6,810 nt of DNA from assembly GCA_016927175.1 (NCBI GenBank), contig JAFGNC010000021.1, positions 1 to 6,810 on the forward strand, read 5' to 3'. Within the stretch, counting starts at the first letter, position 1, and each line of letters begins with the position of its first letter. The notes beneath the pieces are model-generated. The model was given only the letters and a program-made list of their open reading frames with translations, had not been told where the DNA came from and did not search any database. The translations under genes and the position numbers were made by a program. Shown in pieces: positions 1 through 6,183 of this stretch. This stretch comes from Gammaproteobacteria bacterium. GTDB lineage: Bacteria; Pseudomonadota; Gammaproteobacteria; Steroidobacterales; Rariloculaceae.

Positions 1-938
1 AGGTCGAGGGCCGGTGCGAGCAGGCGCTGATCGCCGAGGCCGAGCTCGATCAGGCCGCGCCCGGCGAGGCGATCGGTGACGACGGCGTCGAACGCCACGG
101 CGGGCTCGATCTGCGCGTCGACGAGCGGCAGGTCGAGGCGGCTCGAGATCTCGCCGACCGTGCCGCTCGCGATGAGCCTGCCCGCGTCGAGCACGGCGAC
201 CGTATCGGCGAAGCGCAGCACTTCGCGAAAGTCGTGCGTGACGAGCACGATCGGGATTGCGAGCGCCCGGCGAAGCTCGATCAGCTCGCGGTACAGCGAC
301 AGCCGAACCTGCGCGTCCACGGCGGAGAACGGCTCGTCGAGCAGCAGCACGCGCGGCTCGCGAGCGAGCGCGCGCGCGACCGCCACGCGCTGGCGCTGCC
401 CGCCCGACAGCTGCGCCGGCCGCCGCGCTTCGAGACCCGCCAGATGCACCTTGTCGAGCGCGGTCCGCGCACGCGCGGTGCGCTGCGACTTCGGCACGTG
501 CCGCAGCGCGGCGGCGACATTGCCGAGCACGGACAGATGCGGGAACAGCGCGTAGTCCTGGAAAACATAGCCGACGGAACGGCGGTGCGGCGGCAGGTCG
601 ATCCGCCGCGCGGCGTCGAACCACGGCTCGCCGTCGATGTCGATGCGGCCGGCGGCCGGAGTCGTGAGCCCGGCCACGGCCCGAAGCGTCGAGGTCTTGC
701 CGCTGCCGGACGCGCCGAACAGCGCGATCGTGCGGCCGGGCGGGCATTCGAAGCGCACGTCGAGCGCGACGGGCGCTCGCTGGCGCACGTCGACCCGCAG
801 TCCGCGGCGCGCGGCGCTTTCCGCTGCGTGCCCCCGCCGGCCGCCGCGGCCGACGAACTCGTCGGAGCGCCGCTGCGGCGGCTCTCCGGCGGCGCTGCCC
901 GTGCCGCGCCGTTCGCCCGTCCCGTACGATTCAGACAC
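1..938 (-). CDS. modC: Molybdate ABC transporter ATP-binding protein ModC (C-terminus beyond left edge)
   Basis: This is the ATPase subunit that powers molybdate import from the cytoplasmic face of the ModB channel. I translated the frame by hand from the minus strand; 312 codons are visible and no stop is reached. Numbering from GTG at 938, the visible motifs are Walker A GASGSGKTST at residues 75-84, Q-loop GYVFQD with Q127, signature LSGGQ at 177-181, Walker B LLLDEP at 198-203 and switch His235. The phrase RRSVGYVFQDYALFPHLSV is typical of ModC. From about residue 279 a TOBE/Mop-like domain begins, which in this family senses oxyanion; it is cut by the edge. The GTG start overlaps the modB stop by 8 bases and gives an unusual Arg/Gly-rich extension of about 45 residues before the normal ModC N-terminus (LRVDV, residue 47). 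No good ribosome-binding site decides the start. A related oxyanion importer ATPase is possible, but modA and modB next door favour molybdate. Confidence 0.93.
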   Translation of the reverse strand, partial: MSESYGTGERRGTGSAAGEPPQRRSDEFVGRGGRRGHAAESAARRGLRVDVRQRAPVALDVRFECPPGRTIALFGASGSGKTSTLRAVAGLTTPAAGRIDIDGEPWFDAARRIDLPPHRRSVGYVFQDYALFPHLSVLGNVAAALRHVPKSQRTARARTALDKVHLAGLEARRPAQLSGGQRQRVAVARALAREPRVLLLDEPFSAVDAQVRLSLYRELIELRRALAIPIVLVTHDFREVLRFADTVAVLDAGRLIASGTVGEISSRLDLPLVDAQIEPAVAFDAVVTDRLAGRGLIELGLGDQRLLAPALD

Positions 939-1599
939 GCTGCCGCCCGATGCGCCGGGCCAGCGTGTTCGTGATGCCGAGCGCCAGCAGCGTGATCACG
1001 AGCAGCGTCGCGGCCATGACGCCCGCGGCTCGGTCGTCGAACGCCTGCACGCGATCGTAGATCGCGATCGAGATCGTGCGCGTCTCGCCGGGAATCGCGC
1101 CGCCGACCATCAGCACGACGCCGAACTCGCCGAGCGTATGCGCGAGCGCGAGCACGAGGCCGGTCATGATGCCGGGCCACGCGAGCGGCAGCTCGATTCC
1201 GGCGAACGCCGCGCGGCGATTCATGCCGCAGCACGCCGCGGCCTCGCGCACCGCGAGCGGCACGGCCTCGAACGCACGCTGTATCGGCTGCACGACGAAC
1301 GGCACGTTGATCAGAATGGACGCGAGCAGCAGGCCCTCGAAGCTGAAGGCGAGCGTACGCCCGGCGATTGACTCGAACAGCGCACCGAATGCGGAATCCG
1401 GACTGAACGCGACGAGCAGATAGAAGCCGAGCACGGTCGGCGGCAGCAGCAACGGCAGCATGACCAGCGCCTCGACGAAGCCCTTGCCGCGGAACTGCCG
1501 GTACGCGAGCATCCTGCCGAGCCACACGCCGGCCGGAACCAGCACGGCCACCGTGGCGAGCCCGAGCTGGAAGGACAGAATCAGCGCCTGCCAGTCCAT
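931..1599 (-). CDS. modB: Molybdate ABC transporter permease ModB
   Basis: This is the inner-membrane channel subunit of the molybdate importer; a homodimer would pair with two ModC subunits. The protein has 222 residues, the usual size for ModB, and about five hydrophobic helices starting at roughly residues 5-27, 42-63, 88-106, 143-166 and 193-214. The cytoplasmic coupling motif that docks on the ATPase is clear: REAAACCG at 118-125 followed by IELP at 135-138. The LPLLLPPTVLGFYLL stretch at 48-62 and the AHTLGEFGVVLMVGG stretch near 155-169 are family hallmarks. ATG at 1599 lies only 4 bases after the modA stop, with a GGAAGAA ribosome-binding site inside the last modA codons, so the two genes are probably translationally coupled. 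Its last 8 bases are shared with the likely modC start. Confidence 0.96.
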   Translation of the reverse strand: MDWQALILSFQLGLATVAVLVPAGVWLGRMLAYRQFRGKGFVEALVMLPLLLPPTVLGFYLLVAFSPDSAFGALFESIAGRTLAFSFEGLLLASILINVPFVVQPIQRAFEAVPLAVREAAACCGMNRRAAFAGIELPLAWPGIMTGLVLALAHTLGEFGVVLMVGGAIPGETRTISIAIYDRVQAFDDRAAGVMAATLLVITLLALGITNTLARRIGRQRV

Positions 1600-1603
1600 C
1601 GCG

Positions 1604-2398
1604 TCATTCTTCCGGCAGCGTGAATCCGTAGCGGCGCATGATCTGCCGCGCGGCAGGCTGCTGCATGTAATCGTAGAAGCGTTCCGCGACGGCGCCCGCG
1701 TTCTCGAGCAGCACCATGCGCTGGCGCAACGGCTCGTGCTGCTCCGCCGCGAGCAGCACGCTGCTGCCGCGCTCGCCGACCCGCGGCGCGAGCGCGAGCG
1801 AATAGGGGATGATGCCGCCGTCCGCGGCTCCGGACGACGCGAACTGCGCGGCCTGCGACGCGTTCTCGCCGAGGATCAGCGCCGGCTGCACGGCGTCCCA
1901 CAGGTCGTTGCGGCGCAGCCATTGCTCGGCCGCGCGCCCGTAAGGGGCGTGCTCGGGGTTCGCGATCGCAAAGCGCGCGAGGCGCCCCGACGCCAGCGCG
2001 TCGCGCAGGCCCTGCGCCGACAGATCGCCGGCCAGCGGTCCGCCGGTCGGCGCGAACAGCACGATCCGGCCGACCGCGTACAGAACGCCGTCATCGCGCG
2101 TCAGCCCGCGCTCGGCCAGCCCGTGCACGAAGCTCTCGTCGGCCGACAGGAAAATCTCGAACGGCGCGCCCCGGCCGATCTGCCGCGCGAAGTTGCCGGA
2201 CGAGCCGAAAACGAGGCGCACTTCGGTGTTCGTGTCGCGGGTGAAGGCCGCGGCGATCTCCTCGAGCGCGAACTGCAGATCCGACGCCGCGGCGACGAGC
2301 GGTGCAGGCTGCGCCACCGCAGCTCCCGGCCCCGCCGGAGCCAGTGCCGCGGCCAGCGCCGCAATCGTCATACGGATCATCAGGCAGCGTCTCGTCAT
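1604..2398 (-). CDS. modA: Molybdate-binding periplasmic protein ModA
   Basis: This is the periplasmic solute-binding protein that captures molybdate (possibly also tungstate) and hands it to ModB. It has 264 residues. Residues 1-29 form a signal peptide with basic residues, a hydrophobic Ala/Leu core and an AVA|QP cleavage site; there is no lipobox. The mature part carries the ModA signatures AAASDLQFAL (36-45), GSSGNFARQIGRGAPFEIF (65-83) and LSADES. Towards the C-terminus it has GENASQAAQFASSGAADGG and then IIPYSLAL. By analogy with characterised ModA proteins, Ser39 and Ser67 should be oxyanion ligands. ATG at 2398 is chosen because AGGA at 2407-2410 lies 8 bases upstream; a second Met at residue 7 is a weaker choice. 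It is the first gene of the modABC operon, with a plausible promoter at 2449-2476. Confidence 0.95.
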   Translation of the reverse strand: MTRRCLMIRMTIAALAAALAPAGPGAAVAQPAPLVAAASDLQFALEEIAAAFTRDTNTEVRLVFGSSGNFARQIGRGAPFEIFLSADESFVHGLAERGLTRDDGVLYAVGRIVLFAPTGGPLAGDLSAQGLRDALASGRLARFAIANPEHAPYGRAAEQWLRRNDLWDAVQPALILGENASQAAQFASSGAADGGIIPYSLALAPRVGERGSSVLLAAEQHEPLRQRMVLLENAGAVAERFYDYMQQPAARQIMRRYGFTLPEE

Positions 2399-2406
2399 GT
2401 CGGCGG

Positions 2407-2410
2407 TCCT
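2407..2410 (-). promoter_or_regulatory. Ribosome-binding site of modA
   Basis: The minus strand reads AGGA with 8 bases before ATG at 2398. This spacing supports that start over the internal Met codon six residues later. Confidence 0.6.
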
Positions 2411-2448
2411 CGGGAAGCGGCGCGGAGTACCCGTGGGTGGTGCGCGTG

Positions 2449-2476
2449 ACTATAGCGAAATACCCGCCGCCCCCAA
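2449..2476 (-). promoter_or_regulatory. Candidate sigma70-type promoter of modABC
   Basis: On the minus strand, TTGGGG (2471-2476, three of six matches to the -35 consensus) is followed after 16 bases by TATAGT (2449-2454, five of six matches to the -10 consensus). This AT-richer patch stands out in very GC-rich surroundings and would give a leader of about 45 bases before the modA ATG. The -10 element sits inside CGCTATAG, which resembles one half of the ModE operator. I do not see the second half. Confidence 0.45.
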
Positions 2477-2532
2477 ATTCCGCCGTGAATCGACAGGGGC
2501 TGCCGGAGCGATCGCGGCCGCGCGAGACCGCG

Positions 2533-2877
2533 TCACTCGGGCACGCCGGTCCGCATCTCGTATTCGAGGAAATAAACGATGACCGTTCGGATCGCCACGA
2601 TACCGGCCAGGATGCCGAGCGACTCCCAGGTCGGCACGACGACGGTCTGGATGATGTCGCTCGCCACGAAAAATTCGAGCCCGAGGACCATCTTCCGGCC
2701 GATCGCGAGCCGGATCTCGCCGAAGCTCCAGGCCGCGGAGCCGCGCCGGGCGAGCTGCCATTCGCGTCGCAGCACGCGGACGGCGCTGTCGAGCACGCCC
2801 CAGATGACGATCAGGACGCCGATCAGCTGAATGGACGGGACGACGTAATCGATCAGGTGAGCCAGCAGGTCGTGCAT
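2533..2877 (-). CDS. DUF1622 family small membrane protein
   Basis: This is a 114-residue integral membrane protein of unknown function that I recognise as DUF1622. The family core is clear: KMVLGLEFFVASDIIQTVV at about 62-80, then PTWESLGILAGIVAIRTVIV and YFLEYE. Three membrane segments can be seen, at about residues 11-33, 62-81 and 86-104, with an Arg-rich loop (34-61) between the first two. ATG at 2877 has a strong GGAGG site at 2888-2892, 10 bases upstream. The gene follows the cytochrome b5-like gene by 35 bases on the same strand, so co-transcription with the flavocytochrome and cytochrome genes is likely. Acidic and polar residues inside the second helix (E69, D75) suggest an ion path or an assembly interface, but that is inference only. 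Confidence 0.9.
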   Translation of the reverse strand: MHDLLAHLIDYVVPSIQLIGVLIVIWGVLDSAVRVLRREWQLARRGSAAWSFGEIRLAIGRKMVLGLEFFVASDIIQTVVVPTWESLGILAGIVAIRTVIVYFLEYEMRTGVPE

Positions 2878-2887
2878 CGATCAGCGG

Positions 2888-2892
2888 CCTCC
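2888..2892 (-). promoter_or_regulatory. Ribosome-binding site of the DUF1622 gene
   Basis: The minus strand reads GGAGG, 10 bases before ATG at 2877. It is the strongest Shine-Dalgarno match in the redox set and fixes the start. Confidence 0.65.
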
Positions 2893-2912
2893 ACGGGGAC
2901 AGGCAGATGCGT

Positions 2913-3269
2913 TCACCGCGTCAACGCTCCGATCTCGTACTCGGCGAGCGCCGCCCATGCGCCCGGGCTGTGATCGCGACCGTAACCCTTCGTGCGCATG
3001 CCTTTCGTCGCTTCGCTGCCGCACCACTCGAGCAGCACGGTGGGCGAGGTCGGGTGCAGCGGCAGGTAGCCCGTCACGTCGTAGACGCGCCCTTCGACCG
3101 CTATCCAGCACGAGTCCTCGCCGGCGTGCCGCGCGACGTCCTCGAGCGTATAGCGGGCAGGTTCCTGCGGAACGTCGTCCGGCGCGTCGGGCGCGAGCAT
3201 GCCGACGGCGAGCAGCGTTGCGACGCTCGCGCAGAAGGCGACGAACGCAGTGTACATGAGCCGGTTCAC
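2913..3269 (-). CDS. Membrane-anchored periplasmic cytochrome b5-like haem protein
   Basis: This is a predicted one-electron carrier with a b5-type haem, probably held at the outer face of the inner membrane. The protein is 118 residues from GTG at 3269. Residues 5-25 form a hydrophobic segment, either a signal anchor or a cleavable signal peptide. The b5 domain spans about 40-116: YTLEDVARH, CWIAVEGRVYDVTGYLPLHP, EATKGMRTKGYGRDHS and YEIGAL. The two haem-ligand histidines are His72 and His100. The usual HPGG loop is HPTS here. Cys54 and Cys83 might form a disulfide. From memory this resembles the soluble cytochrome b558 of Ectothiorhodospira. The GTG overlaps the flavocytochrome stop by 3 bases (GTGA), with GAGGAG 11 bases upstream; ATG at 3257 (114 residues) is the alternative and lacks a ribosome-binding site. 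The overlap and shared redox role suggest it accepts electrons from the upstream protein. Confidence 0.88.
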   Translation of the reverse strand: MNRLMYTAFVAFCASVATLLAVGMLAPDAPDDVPQEPARYTLEDVARHAGEDSCWIAVEGRVYDVTGYLPLHPTSPTVLLEWCGSEATKGMRTKGYGRDHSPGAWAALAEYEIGALTR

Positions 3270-4573
3270 AGCAGTGTCAGCTCCTCGCTGCGTATCCGCC
3301 TTCGCGGCACGCCGGCCGTGACGAGCTCGCGCGTCGCGAGCTCGATCAACGGCAGGGGGCCGCACAGGTAAGCGGTCCGCTCCGTGTAATCCGGGCAGTG
3401 CTGTGCCAGAAACTCCTGCCGCAAAGGTCCCTCCGCATGGAAGAAATGCATGGTCATCCTGAAGCCGGGAATGTCGGCGAGGCGCTCCAGCTCGTCGCGG
3501 TACAGCGCGCGCGCCTCGTCCTGGACGCAGTAGACCAGATGCACGTCGACGGCTTCGGCGGCGCCGCGTGCCGCCGCCAGGTAGCGAGCCCGCCCGAGAA
3601 ACGGCGCGATGCCGATGCCGCCGGCGATCCACAGCTCGCGCTCCGAGGCTTCGCCGCTCGCGAAGAAGCAGCCGTAGGGGCCTTCGACGCGGATTTCGCT
3701 GCCGACGCGGACGTGTTGCAGCGCCTCGCTCGCGTCGCCGAGATCCTTGATCGCGACGCGCAGCCGTTCCTCGGTCGGAGACGAGGACAGCGTATACGGA
3801 TGCTCTTCCCTGCGCCCGGCGGCGAGCTCGGTGTCGTAAGGGGTCAGGTACACGAACTGCCCCGGATCGTAGTGCAGCGGACTCTCCCGCGGCTCGAGCG
3901 ACAGCTCGACGACGTTGGCGGCCGGCCGCTCGACGCCGGCGACGACGTAGCGCAGCCGCCCGATGCGCGAGAAGAGGAAGCGGTAGCCGAGCGCCGCGAC
4001 GGCCGTGCCCGCGAACAGAACCCACAACACCGTATTCATCGGCTCCGGGATGCTGCGCGCGGCGAGCCACATGTGCGCGAGGGCCGAGACGACGGCGACG
4101 GCAGCGAGCCGATGGACGTTGCGCCAGCGCTGAAACTCGGGCTCGCCGAAAAACGCGAAGCTGGGCGCGAGGAATGCGGTCATGACGAGCAGCCCGCCCC
4201 ATCCCCAGGCCGTGCTCCACTCGAAGCTCTCCGGCACGAGCACGCGCGCCGCGGCGCGCGCGGAGACGTCGGCCGCGCCGAGCGCGAGCAGGACCGGGTG
4301 CGCGAGCACGAGCAGGAACGCCGCGGCGCCAAGCTTGTGATGCGTCTGCCACAGCTTCGTCAGGCCGCCGAAGGGGCGGTCGAAGCCCGGAACGCGGCAG
4401 CTGATCATGGCGGCGACGAGCAGTACCGCCAGTCCGCCGACCCCCGTCAGCCGGCCGAGGGCGTTCAACACCGCGCCGGTGCTTTCGGTATCCTCGTTCG
4501 CCACATACAGCAGCGCGACGCCGACCGGTGCCGCGCCGAGCAGCCAGACCAGCACTCGAGCCCAGTTGATCAT
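3266..4573 (-). CDS. Ferric-reductase/NOX-like transmembrane flavocytochrome
   Basis: This protein is predicted to move electrons from cytoplasmic NAD(P)H through FAD and two b-type haems to the outer face of the inner membrane. It has 435 residues. The N-terminal half (about 5-199) is a ferric-reductase-like domain with six helices. Four candidate haem ligands form two matched pairs, His79/His92 and His154/His167, each 13 residues apart, as expected for stacked haems. The FAD domain (about 205-300) has YDPGQFVYL and the flavin motif HPYTLSSSP at 258-266. The NAD-binding domain has GGIGIAPFL at 318-326 and YLCGPLP near 402-408. This is the bacterial NOX/ferric-reductase architecture at its usual length. 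The physiological acceptor cannot be read from the sequence: Fe(III), O2 or the adjacent cytochrome b5-like protein are possible, and I favour the last. ATG at 4573 has only a weak ribosome-binding site. It is the first gene of the three-gene redox set. Confidence 0.92.
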   Translation of the reverse strand: MINWARVLVWLLGAAPVGVALLYVANEDTESTGAVLNALGRLTGVGGLAVLLVAAMISCRVPGFDRPFGGLTKLWQTHHKLGAAAFLLVLAHPVLLALGAADVSARAAARVLVPESFEWSTAWGWGGLLVMTAFLAPSFAFFGEPEFQRWRNVHRLAAVAVVSALAHMWLAARSIPEPMNTVLWVLFAGTAVAALGYRFLFSRIGRLRYVVAGVERPAANVVELSLEPRESPLHYDPGQFVYLTPYDTELAAGRREEHPYTLSSSPTEERLRVAIKDLGDASEALQHVRVGSEIRVEGPYGCFFASGEASERELWIAGGIGIAPFLGRARYLAAARGAAEAVDVHLVYCVQDEARALYRDELERLADIPGFRMTMHFFHAEGPLRQEFLAQHCPDYTERTAYLCGPLPLIELATRELVTAGVPRRRIRSEELTLL

Positions 4574-4697
4574 TCGACTCGTGTAGCAGGTCGATGGGCG
4601 GGGGGCAAATCCGGCCTGCTACCTTCGGGAATGTTCCGGAGCGCCGCGCCGCGATATCGGCCCCGCCCGGGAGGGCTTGTCGCCGTTTTGCGTCAGG

Positions 4698-4725
4698 TTT
4701 ACTCGGCCCGGCCGATCGTTAGCAT
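4698..4725 (+). promoter_or_regulatory. Candidate promoter of the exported-protein gene
   Basis: TTTACT (4698-4703) and TAGCAT (4720-4725) each match the sigma70 -35 and -10 consensus at four of six positions and are 16 bases apart. The leader would be about 70 bases. The -10 element lies inside the inverted repeat at 4717-4733, so a bound regulator would block it. Confidence 0.35.
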
Positions 4726-4733
4726 CGCTAACG
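4717..4733. repeat. Perfect inverted repeat, candidate operator
   Basis: CGTTAGC-ATC-GCTAACG is a perfect 7-bp inverted repeat around a 3-base centre. It sits in the divergent promoter region and overlaps the candidate -10 of the plus-strand gene. No T-run follows, so it is not an intrinsic terminator. It fits an operator for a dimeric regulator or, less likely, a hairpin at the 5' end of a leader. The regulator is unknown. Confidence 0.45.
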
Positions 4734-4790
4734 CCGAGCCGCGGCCTGCGCCGGCCTTTACTCCTTACGTTCGCCCGACCGCACCCCGCC

Positions 4791-4795
4791 AGGAG
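4791..4795 (+). promoter_or_regulatory. Ribosome-binding site of the exported-protein gene
   Basis: AGGAG lies 8 bases before ATG at 4804, an excellent site that fixes this start. Confidence 0.7.
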
Positions 4796-4803
4796 TTGCG
4801 CCC

Positions 4804-6159
4804 ATGCCGACCCGCCATGCCAGTTGGAGCTACGCGCTGATCTTCGCTTCCTGCTTCGCTGCGGCGCAGGCGCAGGAAGAGGAGGTCGACGCCACCGCAG
4901 TCAACGGAATCTTCACGCCTGGCCGCGCCGGCGGCTCCGCAGGGGCTGCGGCCAGCGTGGCGGGCGATGCGGTCAGCGAGCAGCCTGCGGGCGCCGTCGC
5001 CCGCAGGCCGGCGCAGATGCCCCGCCCGGCAGGTCCGGCCGCGGCAAGCACCGTGTCGGTCACGGATCCGGCAGCTGCGCTCACCGATTCGCCGGCGCCC
5101 GCGGCCGACACGCCGGGCATCACGAACGCCGACGTCGTCGACATGGTGGCCGCGGATTTCGGTCCGACGACGATCGAGGCGGCTATAGACGCGAATCCGA
5201 GCCGGTTCGACGTGTCGCCGAAGGCGCTGCTCGCGCTGAAGCGCGACGGGGTCCCCGAGCAGGTCATCAAGGCGATGCTCGAGGCCGAGGCGGCGAAGCA
5301 GGCGGCCCCGCCAGCGGCCGGCGGTGCGATACCCGCCGCCGCCGGCACGGTCGCGACACCCGGCGCGGGGGCGGCGACGCTCGCGGCGGACGGCGCTCAG
5401 CCGAGCCCCGACATGCTCGCCATGCTGTCGCAAGAGGTGGCGGAGCGGCTCGCGGCGCAGGCGGCCGCGGCGGCGCCCGAGGGGGCCGGGGCGCCCGAGC
5501 CCGATCTCGAACCGGCGCCCGAGCACGGCCCCGACGTCTGGGCCCTGTCCGGCGCGTCCGAGACGATGCTGACCCGCAGGGAGGCGGAGATCGCTTACAC
5601 GGACGCGAAGATCACCGACACGACGACGTTCAGGACCGTGCGCGGCATCGCCGGCAAGGCCCTGTCGTTCATGAACCCGGCGCTCGGCCTTGCCGGCGAC
5701 GTCGCGAGCGGTCTGTTCAAGCAGGACGATCCGAAGGTGACGGCGGTGTGGGCTTTGCTCGGCGCCTCCGCGCCGCAGGCTTTCGGCAGCGAGACGGTAT
5801 TCCGCGTGCACTACGACGAGATACCGGGCGTCGATCCGGATCGATACGAGCCCGTGATCGTCGAGCTATCGCCGACCAGCGACAACTATCGCATCGTCGG
5901 CGCGGCGGAGATGCGATCGGGCGTACCGACGGATGGGATCGTCGAGGACGAGGTCGCCACGCAGTCGGAGCGCATCGCGCGCGGCCGCTATCGCTTGCGC
6001 CTGCGCGCCCCGGCCGCACCCGGCGAATATGCGCTGGTGCTCAGGCCGGTCGAAGACAAGCGCAGGAAGCGCGGCCGCGGCGCCTCCCTCGGCGAGCTGA
6101 TGGGCGGGGGCTCGACCGAAGTGCTGTACATGACCTGGGATTTCTCGATCGCTCGCTGA
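4804..6159 (+). CDS. Exported Ala/Pro-rich protein of unknown function with a C-terminal beta-rich domain
   Basis: This is a 451-residue protein that I cannot assign to a named family. Residues 1-23 look like a signal peptide with an AQA|QEEE cleavage site, so it is probably periplasmic or surface-exposed. Residues 38-104 and 161-245 are Ala/Pro/Gly-rich linkers. Between them, about 106-159, lies a short helical module starting ITNADVVDMV and containing FDVSPKALLALKRDGVPEQV. I know similar short modules (LTN-D-V..., then F-D-S-P-L-LK-GV--VI--M) from uncharacterised exported proteins of other bacteria, often with a beta domain at the C-terminus. The C-terminal part (about 245-451) has a conserved-looking segment near FMNPALGLAGDVASGLFK and then a strand-rich region that ends by describing a compact domain (GRYRLRLRAPAAPGEYALVL). 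A basic patch, KRRKRGRGAS, lies close to the end. It is transcribed divergently from the redox set and there is no other gene on its strand in this window. I do not propose an activity. Confidence 0.85.
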   Translation: MPTRHASWSYALIFASCFAAAQAQEEEVDATAVNGIFTPGRAGGSAGAAASVAGDAVSEQPAGAVARRPAQMPRPAGPAAASTVSVTDPAAALTDSPAPAADTPGITNADVVDMVAADFGPTTIEAAIDANPSRFDVSPKALLALKRDGVPEQVIKAMLEAEAAKQAAPPAAGGAIPAAAGTVATPGAGAATLAADGAQPSPDMLAMLSQEVAERLAAQAAAAAPEGAGAPEPDLEPAPEHGPDVWALSGASETMLTRREAEIAYTDAKITDTTTFRTVRGIAGKALSFMNPALGLAGDVASGLFKQDDPKVTAVWALLGASAPQAFGSETVFRVHYDEIPGVDPDRYEPVIVELSPTSDNYRIVGAAEMRSGVPTDGIVEDEVATQSERIARGRYRLRLRAPAAPGEYALVLRPVEDKRRKRGRGASLGELMGGGSTEVLYMTWDFSIAR

Positions 6160-6172
6160 GGGCTATGCCCTC
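6158..6172. terminator. Short hairpin between convergent genes
   Basis: GAGGGC-TAT-GCCCTC is a perfect 6-bp inverted repeat with a 3-base loop that starts in the stop codon of the plus-strand gene. It has no T-run on either strand, so it may be an RNA 3'-end stabiliser or a weak bidirectional terminator rather than a classical one. Confidence 0.35.
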
Positions 6173-6183
6173 GATCAGGTCGA

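Larger units (their letters stand above)
4574..4803. other. Divergent intergenic region
   Basis: These 230 bases separate the minus-strand redox set from the plus-strand gene for an exported protein, so both promoters should lie here. The plus-strand side has a plausible promoter and a perfect inverted repeat. On the minus-strand side I see only a weak pair (TTGCCC, 17 bases, TACACG) that would start transcription almost at the ATG, so I do not call it. There is no convincing small gene. Confidence 0.6.

Noticed and set aside
234..974. Several long plus-strand open frames antisense to modC
   Set aside because: They are Arg-rich, without motifs, and overlap the modC frame, which carries Walker A, signature and Walker B.
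281..1525. A 414-codon minus-strand open frame across modB and modC
   Set aside because: It is out of frame with both genes, while the correct frames show complete ModB and ModC motifs.
2429..2438. Small palindrome ACCC-GT-GGGT between the modA promoter candidate and start codon
   Set aside because: Four-base arms in GC-rich DNA are expected by chance, and no terminator or operator context was seen.
2505..2535. GC-rich palindromic sequence after the DUF1622 stop as a terminator
   Set aside because: The CGCGGCCGCG palindrome has no T-run after it and no clear longer stem on the minus strand.
2913..4352. An apparent 479-residue protein ending in the cytochrome b5 domain
   Set aside because: Only the last 118 residues are real. 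The upstream part is the flavocytochrome gene read in another frame and has no recognisable domain, so this is not a fusion.
3398..4840. A 480-codon open frame on the plus strand
   Set aside because: It lies antisense to the well-supported flavocytochrome, has an Arg/Glu/Gly-rich composition with no domain, and arises from GC-rich codon bias.
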